This document shows positions 48,001 through 57,089 of a stretch of DNA of 64,000 nucleotides, piece by piece. The first letter of the stretch is position 1. Each line of letters opens with the position of its first letter. The notes under the pieces are model-generated. The model was not told the origin of the DNA. It made no database searches and was given only the letters and a program-made list of their open reading frames with translations. The stretch spans positions 1,426,001 to 1,490,000 of the forward strand of contig OY843752.1 of the NCBI GenBank assembly GCA_963693105.1, read 5' to 3'. The position numbers and the translations under genes were made by a program. Source of the DNA: Oxydemutator sp963693105. GTDB taxonomy: Bacteria; Pseudomonadota; Gammaproteobacteria; Poriferisulfidales; Oxydemutatoraceae.

Positions 48001-51000
48001 CGATTGACAACATTCCGACGTGGGTCGTGGTCAGATCCTGCGGTGAGAAATGCACCAGCCACGTAGCGGAAGAACCGGCGGCAAGCGTCCGTCTGTTGCC
48101 GCCGGCAAGACGGTAACCGGCGCCGGCCACCCCGATATTCGATACTTCAAGATTCGTGTTGCCGATGTTATGAACCGCTACCTCCAGGGTTTGTGTCGTG
48201 CCCTTCCGCACCTCGCCAAAGTCGTAACTGGCAACATCCGGTTCGACGGCAATCTCAGGCCCGATGACGGTGCCTTGCAAAGGCAGCGTCCAGCGGCCTT
48301 CGTCCGCGTCGTCGCTGACTATCGTCAACATTCCGCGGTACGCCGCGACGCTGCTGCCCGGATTGAAGCGCAATGTCCATGAGCCGGAAGAGCCCATTGC
48401 AATCGTGCGCGTCTCCATCGTGAGGAGGCTGTAGCCGTCGCCGGTGATTTCGATGGATTGAACGTGAAGATGCGCATTGCCTGCGTTCGTAACCGTCACG
48501 GTCGCGGTGACCGGCACGGCTGGAACGGTCTCCTCAAGACCGTAACTGCCAACGCCCGACTCAAAATCAATGCCGCCCACCTGAACGGCGATATCGGGCC
48601 CGACACTGACGGCATCCAGCTTCATTCTCCAGTTGCTTTCATCAGGATCGTCACTGACAATCAGCAATGTTCCGTGATAAGTTCCGGGAATGGCCGGAGG
48701 ATCAAAACGCAGCAGCCATTCGTCGAAGAACCGGGGCTGAATTTTCCGGGGATTGCTGTCAATCAGACCGTAGCCGTGGCCGGTCGTCGCGATGGACTCG
48801 ACATGAAGATCCATCGTGCCTCTGTTGAGAACCCGCACTGTCACAACATTGTTTGAACCCTGCCTCACCCGGCCGAACGAGTGGGTGATCTGCGGATCCC
48901 CGAAGATAAAACCGGTTCCGCCCACCTCCACGTCTATATCAGGCAAGGCGACGTCTCCCTCCAGTCTGGATTGCCAGACCGCTTCATCCATATCGTTGCT
49001 GAGAATAGACAGGGTCGCCCTCTGGTGAAGAATCTCCCGCAACGGCGATATGAAATGCACCAGAAACGTTGCGGAAGAGCCTGGCGCGATTCCCCGGACA
49101 TCCGCGCCGGCAAGGAGCAGGTAGGGAGAGCCTTCCAGCGCAATGGATTGAATATTCAACTTCGCGTTGCCCTGATTGTGAATTCTCACCTCCGCGGTTC
49201 CCGTCGTGCCCCCCGGCACCCTGCCAAAGCTGTAATGCCGGGCACCCGAGCTGAAGCCGGGACTGCCGATTTCGACATCAAGGTCAGGCTCGCCGCCGTG
49301 GCCTTCCAGGTTCAGCGTCCAGCGGCTTTCGTCGGTATCGTCACTGACGATGACCAGTGTTCCCCGGTGAGTCGTGACGCCGCTCGGTGGAGAGAAATGC
49401 AGCATCCACGTGGCCGAAGAACCGCCCTTGATTGAGCGCGTGTTGTTTTCGGCTACGCTGAAAGCGTTGCCGACTGCCTCCACGGACATCACCCCGAGTT
49501 TGGCCTTGCCCGTGTTGGCGATGGTCACTGTCGCGATTTCCGTCGTGTTCGTCCGCACCCGTCCGAAATGGTAACTGCCGGAACCGGACTCAAAGCCCAG
49601 CCCGCCGACCGAGACGGCCAGCTCGGACTCACCGATAGCGCCCGCCAATGGCAGTCTCCAATCGCCCGCATGGAAATCATTGCTGGCAATCACCAGCGTC
49701 CCCCGGTAAGCCGTGTTGCTGCTCGACGGCGTGAAATACAGGGTCCACATATCGGTTGCGCCGGGCGCAATCTCCCCGGGGCTGCCGACAAGACTGAAGC
49801 CCTCGCCAATCACCTCGGCGGAACGGATGCTGAGCGTCCTGTCACCGGCGTTGCTGATGTACACTGTCTCGGCTTCCGTCGTATTCCTGTGCGCCACGCC
49901 GAAACTGTAACTTTCGGCGCCCGAATCGAAACCGGAGTCGCCGATGCGCACGGCAATCTCGGGTCCGACGGCCCTGACCCGCAGGAAAATCGTATGTTCG
50001 GGAGAGGGCAAGGCGTTGCTGCGTATCAAAAGCTTCCCGGTCTGCACCCCTCTTTGCAACGGCATGAACGACAGGCGGATGACACCGCTGTAGAAAAATC
50101 CGGGCCGCACCCGCCCGAACGACAACGGCCGCAGATTATCGGGCATGAAACCTCCGCCACTGACGCTGATATCGCTAATTTCCAGATATTCGGTTCCGTG
50201 ATTGCGAATAAGAACATTGACGGAAACCGATGAGCCGATGGCGGCGTCGTTCAATTCGTAAACCGCGCCGTCGTCAAGAGGCCGGAGAATTTCATTGAGA
50301 TTTCCTTCACTCGAAAGACTGACGCCCAGTATCGGGCCAACGCCTTCCCCCCTCAGTCTCAGATCCCATGCAGCGTATTCCGGCGCATTGGTGTTGATAG
50401 AGTATGTGGCGGTGGAAGCTCCAACGACACGCGGACCGAAGCCCACAACCAGGGAGGTCGAGCTGCCCGCCGCGACCGATTGAGAACCGGGATTGGAAGC
50501 ATCGTAGTAAAGATTCTGTCCGCTGACCGAGTGGATGTTGAGGGCGCCGGCGCCGTCGTTGTGGATATGGACGGTCACGGTTTCCGTGGCGCCCAATCGC
50601 ACCCGGCCGAAATCGTAGGTCCCCGTGCCCCCCTCGAAAGTGCGCCCGTCAATCTCCATGCGAATACCCGGCGCGCGGGAGTTACCGTTCAAAATCACCG
50701 CGCGGGTGGTCTCGGCATAGACATCGGGAGCGAAGATGAACGGCGAGACATGAGCCCCCGCCGCCCGCGCACGGGCGGCGGCTTCACCGTACGCATTGTC
50801 GGGATAGAGCAATATGCCGTCGGACGTTGTGACACGGTCGTATGCGTTACTGGAGAGAATCAACGTCGCAGTGAACTTCCCGGCTGTTTGCGGCGCAAGG
50901 CGCACGGAGGCCGTCGAGGAAGCGCCGACACGCAGGACAACGGGAAGAGGAAGCGAATCGGTGTCAACGCGGAGTCCGGGGCTGCTCTGGTGCGTAATCC

Positions 51001-52303
51001 CGTTGACTTTCAGCCATGCGTTTCCACTGTTCAGAAGCTGCACCGGCAAGGTCAGTGTGGCGCCTAAAGCCACTTCGCCCACACTGTAGCTGTGGCCATC
51101 AAAGACGGAATGTCCGTCAATCCGGACATCCATTTCCGGCACAAGGCCCGTGGCCTGCACGGGCATTGAGAACAGCCGGCCACCGGGGACCTTTGTATGA
51201 ATCTCAAATGTCGCGGTGTTCGTCCCCGACCGGACGATTTCAAACTCCATTGCACGGCGAAAACGGGCAAATTCGTTACTGCCGATGCGCCTGGGTGGAA
51301 CCACGTCGTTTTGCCGGCCAGCCGAATTGGTGACGCCTATGCGACTGATTTCAATGGCGGCTTCGCTTTGATTGTGAACGAATATGTCACGGTAAAATTT
51401 CCGGCCGACGGGAAAACTTCCAAACTCGAAAGATTGATTCTCGTGCAATTGCGGAAAGCTGCCGACAGCATAATAGTACACTGCCAACGCGGGTGGAACG
51501 CCGTAACCTGTCAAGTGCGCGTTCCAATCGGAACGCCGAGGGTCGTCGCTGACAATGCTCAATGTCCCCGTCACAGGACCCAGGCGATGCGCCGAAAAAC
51601 GAACATCGAACGAGGCCGAGGCGCCCGGCGCGATTGCACGGATGGGGCCGTTCCTGAAATGCAGCGAAAACGAACTGCGGTCTTCGCCGTCATCGAGCGT
51701 GATGCCGTCAATGTGCAAATCCCGGTCGCCGGTATTGGCCAGCGTTACCGTCACGTCGTTCGAAAAATTGACAAAAGCCTTCGGCCCCTGGTACGAGCCG
51801 CCGGACTGAAGAGATGCGCCGGGGATGCTCGCTTGCAATGTCCCACCCGCAATGTCAATGCCGACACCGGTGATTCGCGGCGACAGTGCCGCCGAGGTTG
51901 ATATCAAATCGGCGCGCCAGCGCAAATCATTTCCCGATGCGGGAAACACAAAGTGAGTGCCGGGACTCACCGGGTACCAGTGACGACCGCCGTCATTCGT
52001 CAGCTTCCAGGTGACGCTGGTATGCAACGGCTGCACCACGGTGGCGGTCACCTGAAGCGTGCGCGGGACGACCGTACGAAGGTTGATTTTTTTCGAATAC
52101 ACACTGCCGGACCAGTGTCCGTTGCGAAGGGTTGCGCCGGCGGTGGACCAGTGAGCGGTCGAGCGGGTGTCATCGTGCGACTGACTTGAGCGGAAATCTT
52201 CGACAAAGGGAAGCCCCGCCGGTGCACTTTGTACTGTGCCTGCGACTAGCAACATTGACAGCAACGCGCCTCTTTGCAGAAGATGTCTCATACAATCTGT
52301 CAT
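45044..52303 (-). CDS. Giant secreted repeat protein (choice-of-anchor D / ASH-type beta-sandwich repeats)
   Basis: A 2419-residue protein with an N-terminal signal peptide (hydrophobic LLSMLLVAGTVQS, about residues 14-26). After a first domain of about 140 residues it consists of some 19 tandem units of 100-115 residues. A unit opens with a phrase like GxxFESGxGSYxFGxVxxGTTE, continues VTVxNxGNxxLxIxSV and closes with GTLTIxSDDxDExxWTLxLxG. This is the immunoglobulin-like repeat of ASH/choice-of-anchor D proteins. Two successive three-repeat blocks (about 48.6-47.6 kb and 47.6-46.6 kb) are especially alike, indicating recent block duplication. I find no cell-wall or outer-membrane anchor, protease or lectin motif. 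Role is probably a surface fibre or adhesin. Start at 52303, or 52291 four codons later. The gene lies alone between divergent and convergent neighbours. Confidence 0.85.
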   Translation of the reverse strand: MTDCMRHLLQRGALLSMLLVAGTVQSAPAGLPFVEDFRSSQSHDDTRSTAHWSTAGATLRNGHWSGSVYSKKINLRTVVPRTLQVTATVVQPLHTSVTWKLTNDGGRHWYPVSPGTHFVFPASGNDLRWRADLISTSAALSPRITGVGIDIAGGTLQASIPGASLQSGGSYQGPKAFVNFSNDVTVTLANTGDRDLHIDGITLDDGEDRSSFSLHFRNGPIRAIAPGASASFDVRFSAHRLGPVTGTLSIVSDDPRRSDWNAHLTGYGVPPALAVYYYAVGSFPQLHENQSFEFGSFPVGRKFYRDIFVHNQSEAAIEISRIGVTNSAGRQNDVVPPRRIGSNEFARFRRAMEFEIVRSGTNTATFEIHTKVPGGRLFSMPVQATGLVPEMDVRIDGHSVFDGHSYSVGEVALGATLTLPVQLLNSGNAWLKVNGITHQSSPGLRVDTDSLPLPVVLRVGASSTASVRLAPQTAGKFTATLILSSNAYDRVTTSDGILLYPDNAYGEAAARARAAGAHVSPFIFAPDVYAETTRAVILNGNSRAPGIRMEIDGRTFEGGTGTYDFGRVRLGATETVTVHIHNDGAGALNIHSVSGQNLYYDASNPGSQSVAAGSSTSLVVGFGPRVVGASTATYSINTNAPEYAAWDLRLRGEGVGPILGVSLSSEGNLNEILRPLDDGAVYELNDAAIGSSVSVNVLIRNHGTEYLEISDISVSGGGFMPDNLRPLSFGRVRPGFFYSGVIRLSFMPLQRGVQTGKLLIRSNALPSPEHTIFLRVRAVGPEIAVRIGDSGFDSGAESYSFGVAHRNTTEAETVYISNAGDRTLSIRSAEVIGEGFSLVGSPGEIAPGATDMWTLYFTPSSSNTAYRGTLVIASNDFHAGDWRLPLAGAIGESELAVSVGGLGFESGSGSYHFGRVRTNTTEIATVTIANTGKAKLGVMSVEAVGNAFSVAENNTRSIKGGSSATWMLHFSPPSGVTTHRGTLVIVSDDTDESRWTLNLEGHGGEPDLDVEIGSPGFSSGARHYSFGRVPGGTTGTAEVRIHNQGNAKLNIQSIALEGSPYLLLAGADVRGIAPGSSATFLVHFISPLREILHQRATLSILSNDMDEAVWQSRLEGDVALPDIDVEVGGTGFIFGDPQITHSFGRVRQGSNNVVTVRVLNRGTMDLHVESIATTGHGYGLIDSNPRKIQPRFFDEWLLRFDPPAIPGTYHGTLLIVSDDPDESNWRMKLDAVSVGPDIAVQVGGIDFESGVGSYGLEETVPAVPVTATVTVTNAGNAHLHVQSIEITGDGYSLLTMETRTIAMGSSGSWTLRFNPGSSVAAYRGMLTIVSDDADEGRWTLPLQGTVIGPEIAVEPDVASYDFGEVRKGTTQTLEVAVHNIGNTNLEVSNIGVAGAGYRLAGGNRRTLAAGSSATWLVHFSPQDLTTTHVGMLSIASNDFDERLRQVRLEGTGLGPEIAVQMNGADYESGAGVYHFGEVLSGTSETVAVTVRNEGNLGLDIESVEVTGAGYSLASRGLRDIAVGSSATWLVYFQPPVLSATYHGALTIANDDSDEGDWMLPLTGVSIGPDIAVRVEGVEFESGVGSYGIEEVVLGTEATATVTVMNVGTTDLHIEAVEVTGAGYHLADAATRTIAAGASVSWALVFKPRESVATYSGMLTIVSDDVDEGRWTLALESRAVGPVMVVAPDIADYDFGGVWEGTTQTLEVTVHNEGSKALEAAAGVTGAGYRLGGGDSRTIAAASSGTWLVHFSPPGKITPDTGTLTITGNDYVMPVRVLSLRGFGIGPEIAVEAGAVNYESGVGVYNFGGVLPGTSETVTVRVRNEGNSDLNIESVSAAGVGYSVVNGGSRVIPMNSSAAWLVRLAAQAYGTTYRGTLTIASDDADEGDWTLSLIGVSGGPEIAIEVTGPGFERGAGIYDFGGVTVSTRVNAVLTVGNHGNAILVLESVSVAGDDYDVSDGARVVNPGSSATYTLYFSPHEAVEISTGVLTIVSDDPHSPEKTLGLTGYGIGPLMTPIMIIGGQFFGYGSSEDYDFIASIGVRERFRISLVLQNLGNAPLEVNDLTVSGTGFKLEADLPGLGLSRRRTIAPGNATIYTNGLIFQSDVRGVHTGLIQVDSNDIINPFPIRLRIDNVEPEIEVEVGGVAYESGGVFDSGRVPVSMVGTAAVVIRNAATRELNIRSISATGVGYSLADTGIRSIAPGSSGTWMLRFAPPDSATTPYRGALTILNDDYDESTWSLSLEGTGIESEIEVMADGNLVESSATLNFGRVIEAMATTETVMSPSGSATPTETVRYRVVSGSVVTLQDGAVKRLSVVHGAATKTVTVRNTGTYVLKVSAALLSGLGYSSDMPSSFEVAPGESTSFNIAVAPTGDRRAFFGKIVLATNDIDEKVWVLNMATFVHGIQVNVKVFLEGPYEYR
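46560..48610 (-). repeat. Two higher-order blocks of three repeats in the giant protein gene
   Basis: Within the repeat array, units opening with FESGVGSYGLEE, ASYDFGEVRKGTTQ and DYESGAGVYHFGEV (about 48.6-47.6 kb) are followed by three units opening FESGVGSYGIEE, ADYDFGGVWEGTTQ and NYESGVGVYNFGGV (about 47.6-46.6 kb). The order and the distinctive EE variant of the first unit recur with a period of about 1 kb. Block borders are approximate. Confidence 0.7.
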
Positions 52304-52501
52304 CTGGAACTTCTCTGTCCTCAGTCCATCTTGATAGTTGCATTATTTTTCACAGGAAACAGATAAAATCAAGACCTGATTTTTACTCAGAATAAAGTTT
52401 ATTAGATCATGCGGATAGGAGAGATTCCTCTGTCATTGGTTGAATTCCTGCATTGCCGGTCTTCGTGATAAACTGCCGCACCTTTGCAAGCTATCCACAC
52501 A

Positions 52502-54187
52502 ATGACGAATCACAATACCCCCTCTCCGGACGATAAACAGACGGCGCTTTTGCACGAAGCACTGCACCTGCCGTTGTGGCAACTGACACAACGGCAGCAA
52601 TGCGATGCAGAGCTTCTGATGAACGGCGCATTTGCGCCGCTCGACGGCTTTCTCGGCAAGGCCGACTACCAGAGCGTGGTCTCCGACATGCGCCTGGCCG
52701 ACGGCCGCCTGTGGCCTATCCCAGTGACACTGGACGTCACGCCGCAGTTTGCCGAACCATTGTCGCCGGGCGACAGGATCACATTGCGCGACGAGGAAAA
52801 TTTCGCGCTGGCGGTCATGACCGTCCAGGACATCTGGAAACCGAACCTGCGGCAGGAATCCGAGGCGGTTTACGGCACGCTCAACGAATCCCACTCCGGC
52901 GCGCACCACCTGCTGCATTCGAGCCATTCGATTTATCTCGGCGGCCAACTCGAAAAGCTCAACCTGCCCCACCATGTTGATTACCCGCAGCACCGGCACA
53001 CGCCGGCGCAACTCAGGCAATTGTTCAAGCACAATGGCTGGAGCAGGATCGTCGCGTTCCAGACGCGCAACCCGATGCACCGGGCGCACATCGAACTGAC
53101 CAAAAAGGCGATGCGCGACGCCGACGCCAGGCTGCTGATTCATCCGGTGGTGGGCGTTACACAAATCAACGACATTGACTACCACACCCGCGTACACTGC
53201 TACCGCGCGGTGCTGGACGAGTATCCCCCGGACAACGTCGCCATGTCGCTGCTGCCGCTGGCGATGCGCATGGCCGGTCCGCGCGAGGCGCTGTGGCACG
53301 GATTGATTCGCAAAAACTACGGCTGCACCCACTTCATCATAGGCCGCGACCACGCCGGCCCGAGAAAAGGCAGCCGCGGCGAGTCGTTCTACCAGCCGTT
53401 CGAAGCGCAGGAGATGTTCATCCAGCATGCGGATGAAATCGGAATCGAGCCGGTCGCATTCCAGGAAATCGCCTACGACCCTGAAAAACGCGAATACACT
53501 TTCACGGGCGACGCCGGGCGCTCTTCCGCAAAACTGTTGACCATCTCCGGCACGAAAATGCGCGAAATGCTCGCCAACGGCGAGACACTGCCCGAATGGT
53601 TCACGCCGGCCAAGGTCGCCAAAGTGTTGCGCCGCACCTACCCGCCGCTGAAGAAAAGGGGTTTCACGGTGTTCTTTACCGGCCTCTCCGGCGCCGGCAA
53701 AACGACGCTTGCGAAAATGCTGGTGACCAAGCTGCTGGAACAGGGTGAAAAACAGGTGACGCTGCTCGACGGCGACATCGTTCGCACCAACTTGTCGAGC
53801 GAACTGGGCTTTTCAAAAGAACACCGCTCGATTAACGTCCGGCGCATCGGCTTCGTCGCCAGCGAAATCACCAAAAACGGCGGCATCGCCATCTGCGCAC
53901 CCATCGCACCTTACGAGGCCGACCGCAGGGCGAACCGCAGGCTGATATCGCACTACGGCATTTACGTCGAGGTGTACGTCAGCACGCCGCTCAAAGTCTG
54001 CGAAGAACGCGACGTCAAAGGCTATTACAGGAGCGCCAGACAGAACCTGACAAAATCCTTCACCGGCATCAGCGATCCCTACGAGGTACCGACCCATCCC
54101 GAGATTGCCGTGGACACCAGCGCCGCGACGCCGGAGGAACTGGTGAACCGGATTTACGAGAGAATCAGGGAAACAGGCTGTCTTTGA
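52502..54187 (+). CDS. Bifunctional sulfate adenylyltransferase / adenylylsulfate kinase
   Basis: A 561-residue fusion that turns sulfate into PAPS in two steps. The N-terminal ATP sulfurylase has QTRNPMHRAH (from 187) and GRDHAG (from 281), the ATP and sulfate contacts of the homo-oligomeric Sat type. The C-terminal APS kinase has a working-looking P-loop GLSGAGKT (from 394), followed by LLDGDIVR. In fungi the kinase-like domain is regulatory with a degenerate P-loop; here it appears catalytic. I start at ATG 52502 rather than an upstream TTG. The 198-bp gap before it, shared with the giant repeat gene, shows no clear promoter. PAPS may serve assimilation or sulfation; no sulfotransferase is in the window. 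Confidence 0.93.
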   Translation: MTNHNTPSPDDKQTALLHEALHLPLWQLTQRQQCDAELLMNGAFAPLDGFLGKADYQSVVSDMRLADGRLWPIPVTLDVTPQFAEPLSPGDRITLRDEENFALAVMTVQDIWKPNLRQESEAVYGTLNESHSGAHHLLHSSHSIYLGGQLEKLNLPHHVDYPQHRHTPAQLRQLFKHNGWSRIVAFQTRNPMHRAHIELTKKAMRDADARLLIHPVVGVTQINDIDYHTRVHCYRAVLDEYPPDNVAMSLLPLAMRMAGPREALWHGLIRKNYGCTHFIIGRDHAGPRKGSRGESFYQPFEAQEMFIQHADEIGIEPVAFQEIAYDPEKREYTFTGDAGRSSAKLLTISGTKMREMLANGETLPEWFTPAKVAKVLRRTYPPLKKRGFTVFFTGLSGAGKTTLAKMLVTKLLEQGEKQVTLLDGDIVRTNLSSELGFSKEHRSINVRRIGFVASEITKNGGIAICAPIAPYEADRRANRRLISHYGIYVEVYVSTPLKVCEERDVKGYYRSARQNLTKSFTGISDPYEVPTHPEIAVDTSAATPEELVNRIYERIRETGCL

Positions 54188-55378
54188 ATGGACGCTTCCG
54201 CAAGCTGCCTGATACAGAACTACGCGCGCCTGCCGGTTACTTTCACGCGCGGCGAAGGCGTCTGGTTGTGGGATGACGAAGGCAGGCGTTACCTCGACGC
54301 CGCCGCCGGCATCGCCGTTTGCAATCTCGGACACGCACACCCCGCGGTGACCGAAGCGCTGTGCCGGCAGGCGCGGCTCGTCACGCACACCTCCAATCTC
54401 TACCGAATCGAGGCCCAGGAAAAACTCGCCGTCGAACTGGCGCGCATCAGCGGTCTTGAGGCCGCGTTTTTCTGCAACTCGGGCGCCGAAGCCAACGAAG
54501 CCGCGATCAAAATCGCGCGACTGGCCGCGCGCGCGAACGGCAACGAACAACCGCTCATCGCAGTCGCGCAAGGCGCGTTCCATGGCCGCACGCTGGGCGC
54601 CTGGAGCGCGACCGACCCGCTCGGTGAACACCCGTACACGCCGCCGCCGCGCGCGCCCGGCTTCATCCCGATTCCCTTCGGCGACATCGGCGCGCTGGAA
54701 AAAGCGGCCGACGAAACACCCGGGCTGTGCGCGGTGATGCTGGAGCCCATCCAGGGTGAAAACGGCGTTCGCATCCCCGCCGAAGGCACGCTGCGCGCGG
54801 TGCGCGAACTGTGCGACAAGCGCGGCCTGTTGCTGATCCTGGACGAAGTCCAGACCGGGCTGTGCAGGACCGGCGCCTGGTATTGCTTCGAGCACGAGCG
54901 CATCACGCCCGACCTGCTGACCACGGCCAAGGCGCTCGGCAACGGCGTGCCGATTGGCGCCTGCCTGACTCGCCGCGAGACCGCAAAACATCTGGCGCCC
55001 GGCGCCCATGGCTCGACCTTCGGCGGCAACCCGCTGGCGTGCGCCACGGCCCTCGCGGTTGTGGACACGATGGAAAAGGAAAAACTGCACGAGCAAGCCG
55101 CACGCACCGGTGAATACCTGCTGGACGGACTGCGGCGCGCGCTGGCCGCGGTTTCTTCGGTAGCAGACATTCGCGGACGCGGCCTGCTGATCGGCATTGA
55201 ACTCGACCGGCCCTGCAAGTTCCTCGCGCAAACCGCGCTTGAACACGAACTCCTGATCAACGTCACCGTCGAGCAAGTAATCCGGCTGGCGCCGCCGCTT
55301 ATACTGGACCAGGCGCAGGCCGACCTGCTGATTGAACGCCTGGCGGCGACAATCCAGACCTTTGAGAAGGACTCATGA
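54188..55378 (+). CDS. argD: Acetylornithine aminotransferase
   Basis: A 396-residue class III PLP aminotransferase, fourth step of arginine synthesis, often also acting as succinyldiaminopimelate aminotransferase. Visible are DAAAGIAVCNLGHAHP, the cofactor phrase NSGAEANEAAIK (about 98), the LDEVQTGLCRTG aspartate and the PLP lysine in TTAKALGNG. It follows the ATP sulfurylase gene without a gap and overlaps argF as ATGA, so argD and argF are coupled. ArgD rather than another class III enzyme is supported by that pairing. Confidence 0.93.
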   Translation: MDASASCLIQNYARLPVTFTRGEGVWLWDDEGRRYLDAAAGIAVCNLGHAHPAVTEALCRQARLVTHTSNLYRIEAQEKLAVELARISGLEAAFFCNSGAEANEAAIKIARLAARANGNEQPLIAVAQGAFHGRTLGAWSATDPLGEHPYTPPPRAPGFIPIPFGDIGALEKAADETPGLCAVMLEPIQGENGVRIPAEGTLRAVRELCDKRGLLLILDEVQTGLCRTGAWYCFEHERITPDLLTTAKALGNGVPIGACLTRRETAKHLAPGAHGSTFGGNPLACATALAVVDTMEKEKLHEQAARTGEYLLDGLRRALAAVSSVADIRGRGLLIGIELDRPCKFLAQTALEHELLINVTVEQVIRLAPPLILDQAQADLLIERLAATIQTFEKDS

Positions 55379-56271
55379 CCGCAAAGCACTTTCTGACCCT
55401 CAACGATCTCAGCGCACAGCAGCTCGCCGCCCTGATCCAGCGCGCCGTCGAGGTGAAGCGCGGCGCCGCGCCGCGCCCGCTGACCAACAAGACGCTGGCG
55501 ATGATCTTCGAGAAATCCTCGACGCGCACCCGGGTATCGTTCGAGGCGGCGATGGCGCAACTCGGCGGCCGCGCCATCTTCCTGTCCAGCCGCGACACCC
55601 AACTCGGGCGCGGCGAGCCTGTCGAAGACAGCGCCCGCGTGCTGTCGCAGATGGTGGACGCGGTCATGATTCGCACCTTCGACCACGAGCGCGCCGCCGC
55701 CTTCGCCGCCTGTTCAAGCGTGCCGGTCATCAACGGCCTGACGGACCGCTTCCATCCCTGCCAGTTGCTGGCCGACATGCTGACTTATTTCGAAAAACGC
55801 GGCAGCATCGCCGGGCGCCTGGTGGCGTGGATCGGAGACGGCAACAACATGTGTCACTCCTATCTCAATGCCGCAAAGCAGTTCGACTTCCGGCTGAACA
55901 TCGCCTGCCCGCCCGGCTACGAGCCGGACCAGACCCTGCTCGACGCCGCCGGCTCCAGGGCGCGGCTGACCGACCGTCCCCGGGAAGCGGCCGCCGGCGC
56001 GGATCTCGTCGTCACCGATGTCTGGAGCAGCATGGGACAGGAAGAACAGCGCGAACAGCGACGCCGGAGTTTTGAGGACTACCGGGTGGATGAAGCGCTG
56101 ATGAAACAGGCCGCCGCGGACGCGCTGTTCATGCACTGCCTGCCGGCGCACCGCGGCGAGGAAGTCACCGCCGATGTGCTCGACGGGCCTCACAGCGTGG
56201 TCTGGGACGAAGCCGGCAACCGGCTGCACGCGCAAAAAGCACTGCTGGAAATGCTGGTCGGCGCACCCTGA
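55375..56271 (+). CDS. argF: Ornithine carbamoyltransferase
   Basis: A 298-residue enzyme joining carbamoyl phosphate to ornithine to give citrulline. The carbamoyl-phosphate site STRTR (49-53) and the ornithine-side HCLPAHRGEE (about 258) are clear. DGNNMCHSYLNAA, the SMG loop region (DVWSSMGQEE) and overall length fit anabolic OTCases. It overlaps argD by four bases. It converges on phoU with an 18-bp gap. Confidence 0.95.
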   Translation: MTAKHFLTLNDLSAQQLAALIQRAVEVKRGAAPRPLTNKTLAMIFEKSSTRTRVSFEAAMAQLGGRAIFLSSRDTQLGRGEPVEDSARVLSQMVDAVMIRTFDHERAAAFAACSSVPVINGLTDRFHPCQLLADMLTYFEKRGSIAGRLVAWIGDGNNMCHSYLNAAKQFDFRLNIACPPGYEPDQTLLDAAGSRARLTDRPREAAAGADLVVTDVWSSMGQEEQREQRRRSFEDYRVDEALMKQAAADALFMHCLPAHRGEEVTADVLDGPHSVVWDEAGNRLHAQKALLEMLVGAP

Positions 56272-56289
56272 GCGGGGCGACAGAGGCGT

Positions 56290-56979
56290 TCAGGCCCTTG
56301 ATTTCTTGTGGCGCACGTCGCGCGCCTCGACCATGTAGATCGTGTATTCCGCTATGTTCTTGATGTGGTCGCCTATCCTTTCGAATGAGCGCGCGCACCA
56401 GATGATGTTCATGACGTGCGGCAGGTAACGCGGCTCCTGCATCAGATAGGTCATCAACTGCCGCAGCACCGCGGTGTATTCCTCATCCACATCCTTGTCC
56501 TGAACGAGCACCTGCCTGGCGAGTTCCGGATCCAGACGCGCAAAACTGTCCAGCATGTTGCGCAGCATGTCCACGATATTCGAGCCCAGATGTTTGACGG
56601 TCCGCGCCATGCTTTTCGGGATGGAATCGAGAACGGAATCTTTCATCAGGTGGGCGATTCTCTCGGACTCATCGCCGATGCGTTCCAGATCGGTGATGAT
56701 CTTCATAATGCCGGTGACCATCCTCAGGTCGCGCGCCACCGGCTGGCGGCGCGCCAGGATGCTGACGCATTTTTCGTCCACTTCCATCTCAAGGATATTG
56801 ACGTCCCTGTCCGAGTCCGCGACCCAGTCGAGCAACTTGCCGTCCCCTTCAACCAGGGCCGTCAGCACCCTGGAAAGGCGTTGTTCAACGGCGCCGCCAG
56901 TCTGCAGCACCAGCCCCTTGATCTCTTCAATTTCTTTCTCGAACCGGGCGACGCTGTGCTGGAGAATATCGTTTGCCAT
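56290..56979 (-). CDS. phoU: Phosphate signalling protein PhoU
   Basis: A 229-residue all-helical protein made of two similar three-helix bundles, each with the metal-binding pattern (IITDLERIGDESERIA at about 90-105 and ARSFERIGDHIKNIAE near the end). PhoU holds down the Pho response by linking the Pst transporter and PhoR. I start at ATG 56979; a longer frame reaches 57099 but the extra 40 residues are not family-like. The pst transporter and phoBR genes are absent here, so phoU stands alone. Confidence 0.93.
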   Translation of the reverse strand: MANDILQHSVARFEKEIEEIKGLVLQTGGAVEQRLSRVLTALVEGDGKLLDWVADSDRDVNILEMEVDEKCVSILARRQPVARDLRMVTGIMKIITDLERIGDESERIAHLMKDSVLDSIPKSMARTVKHLGSNIVDMLRNMLDSFARLDPELARQVLVQDKDVDEEYTAVLRQLMTYLMQEPRYLPHVMNIIWCARSFERIGDHIKNIAEYTIYMVEARDVRHKKSRA

Positions 56980-57089
56980 CCGGTCATTATAAACAAAAAA
57001 TTGCGCCGACGCGATGCAGGCCTTATCATGGCCGGGAAACCGCAATCGGAACGGACTGACACCCGGCACCGTCTGATGGAAACACCGCA

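Noticed and set aside
52304..52501. Promoter pairs in the gap between the giant repeat gene and the ATP sulfurylase gene
   Set aside because: Several weak -35/-10-like words occur in the AT-rich part, but none has both good boxes and correct spacing.
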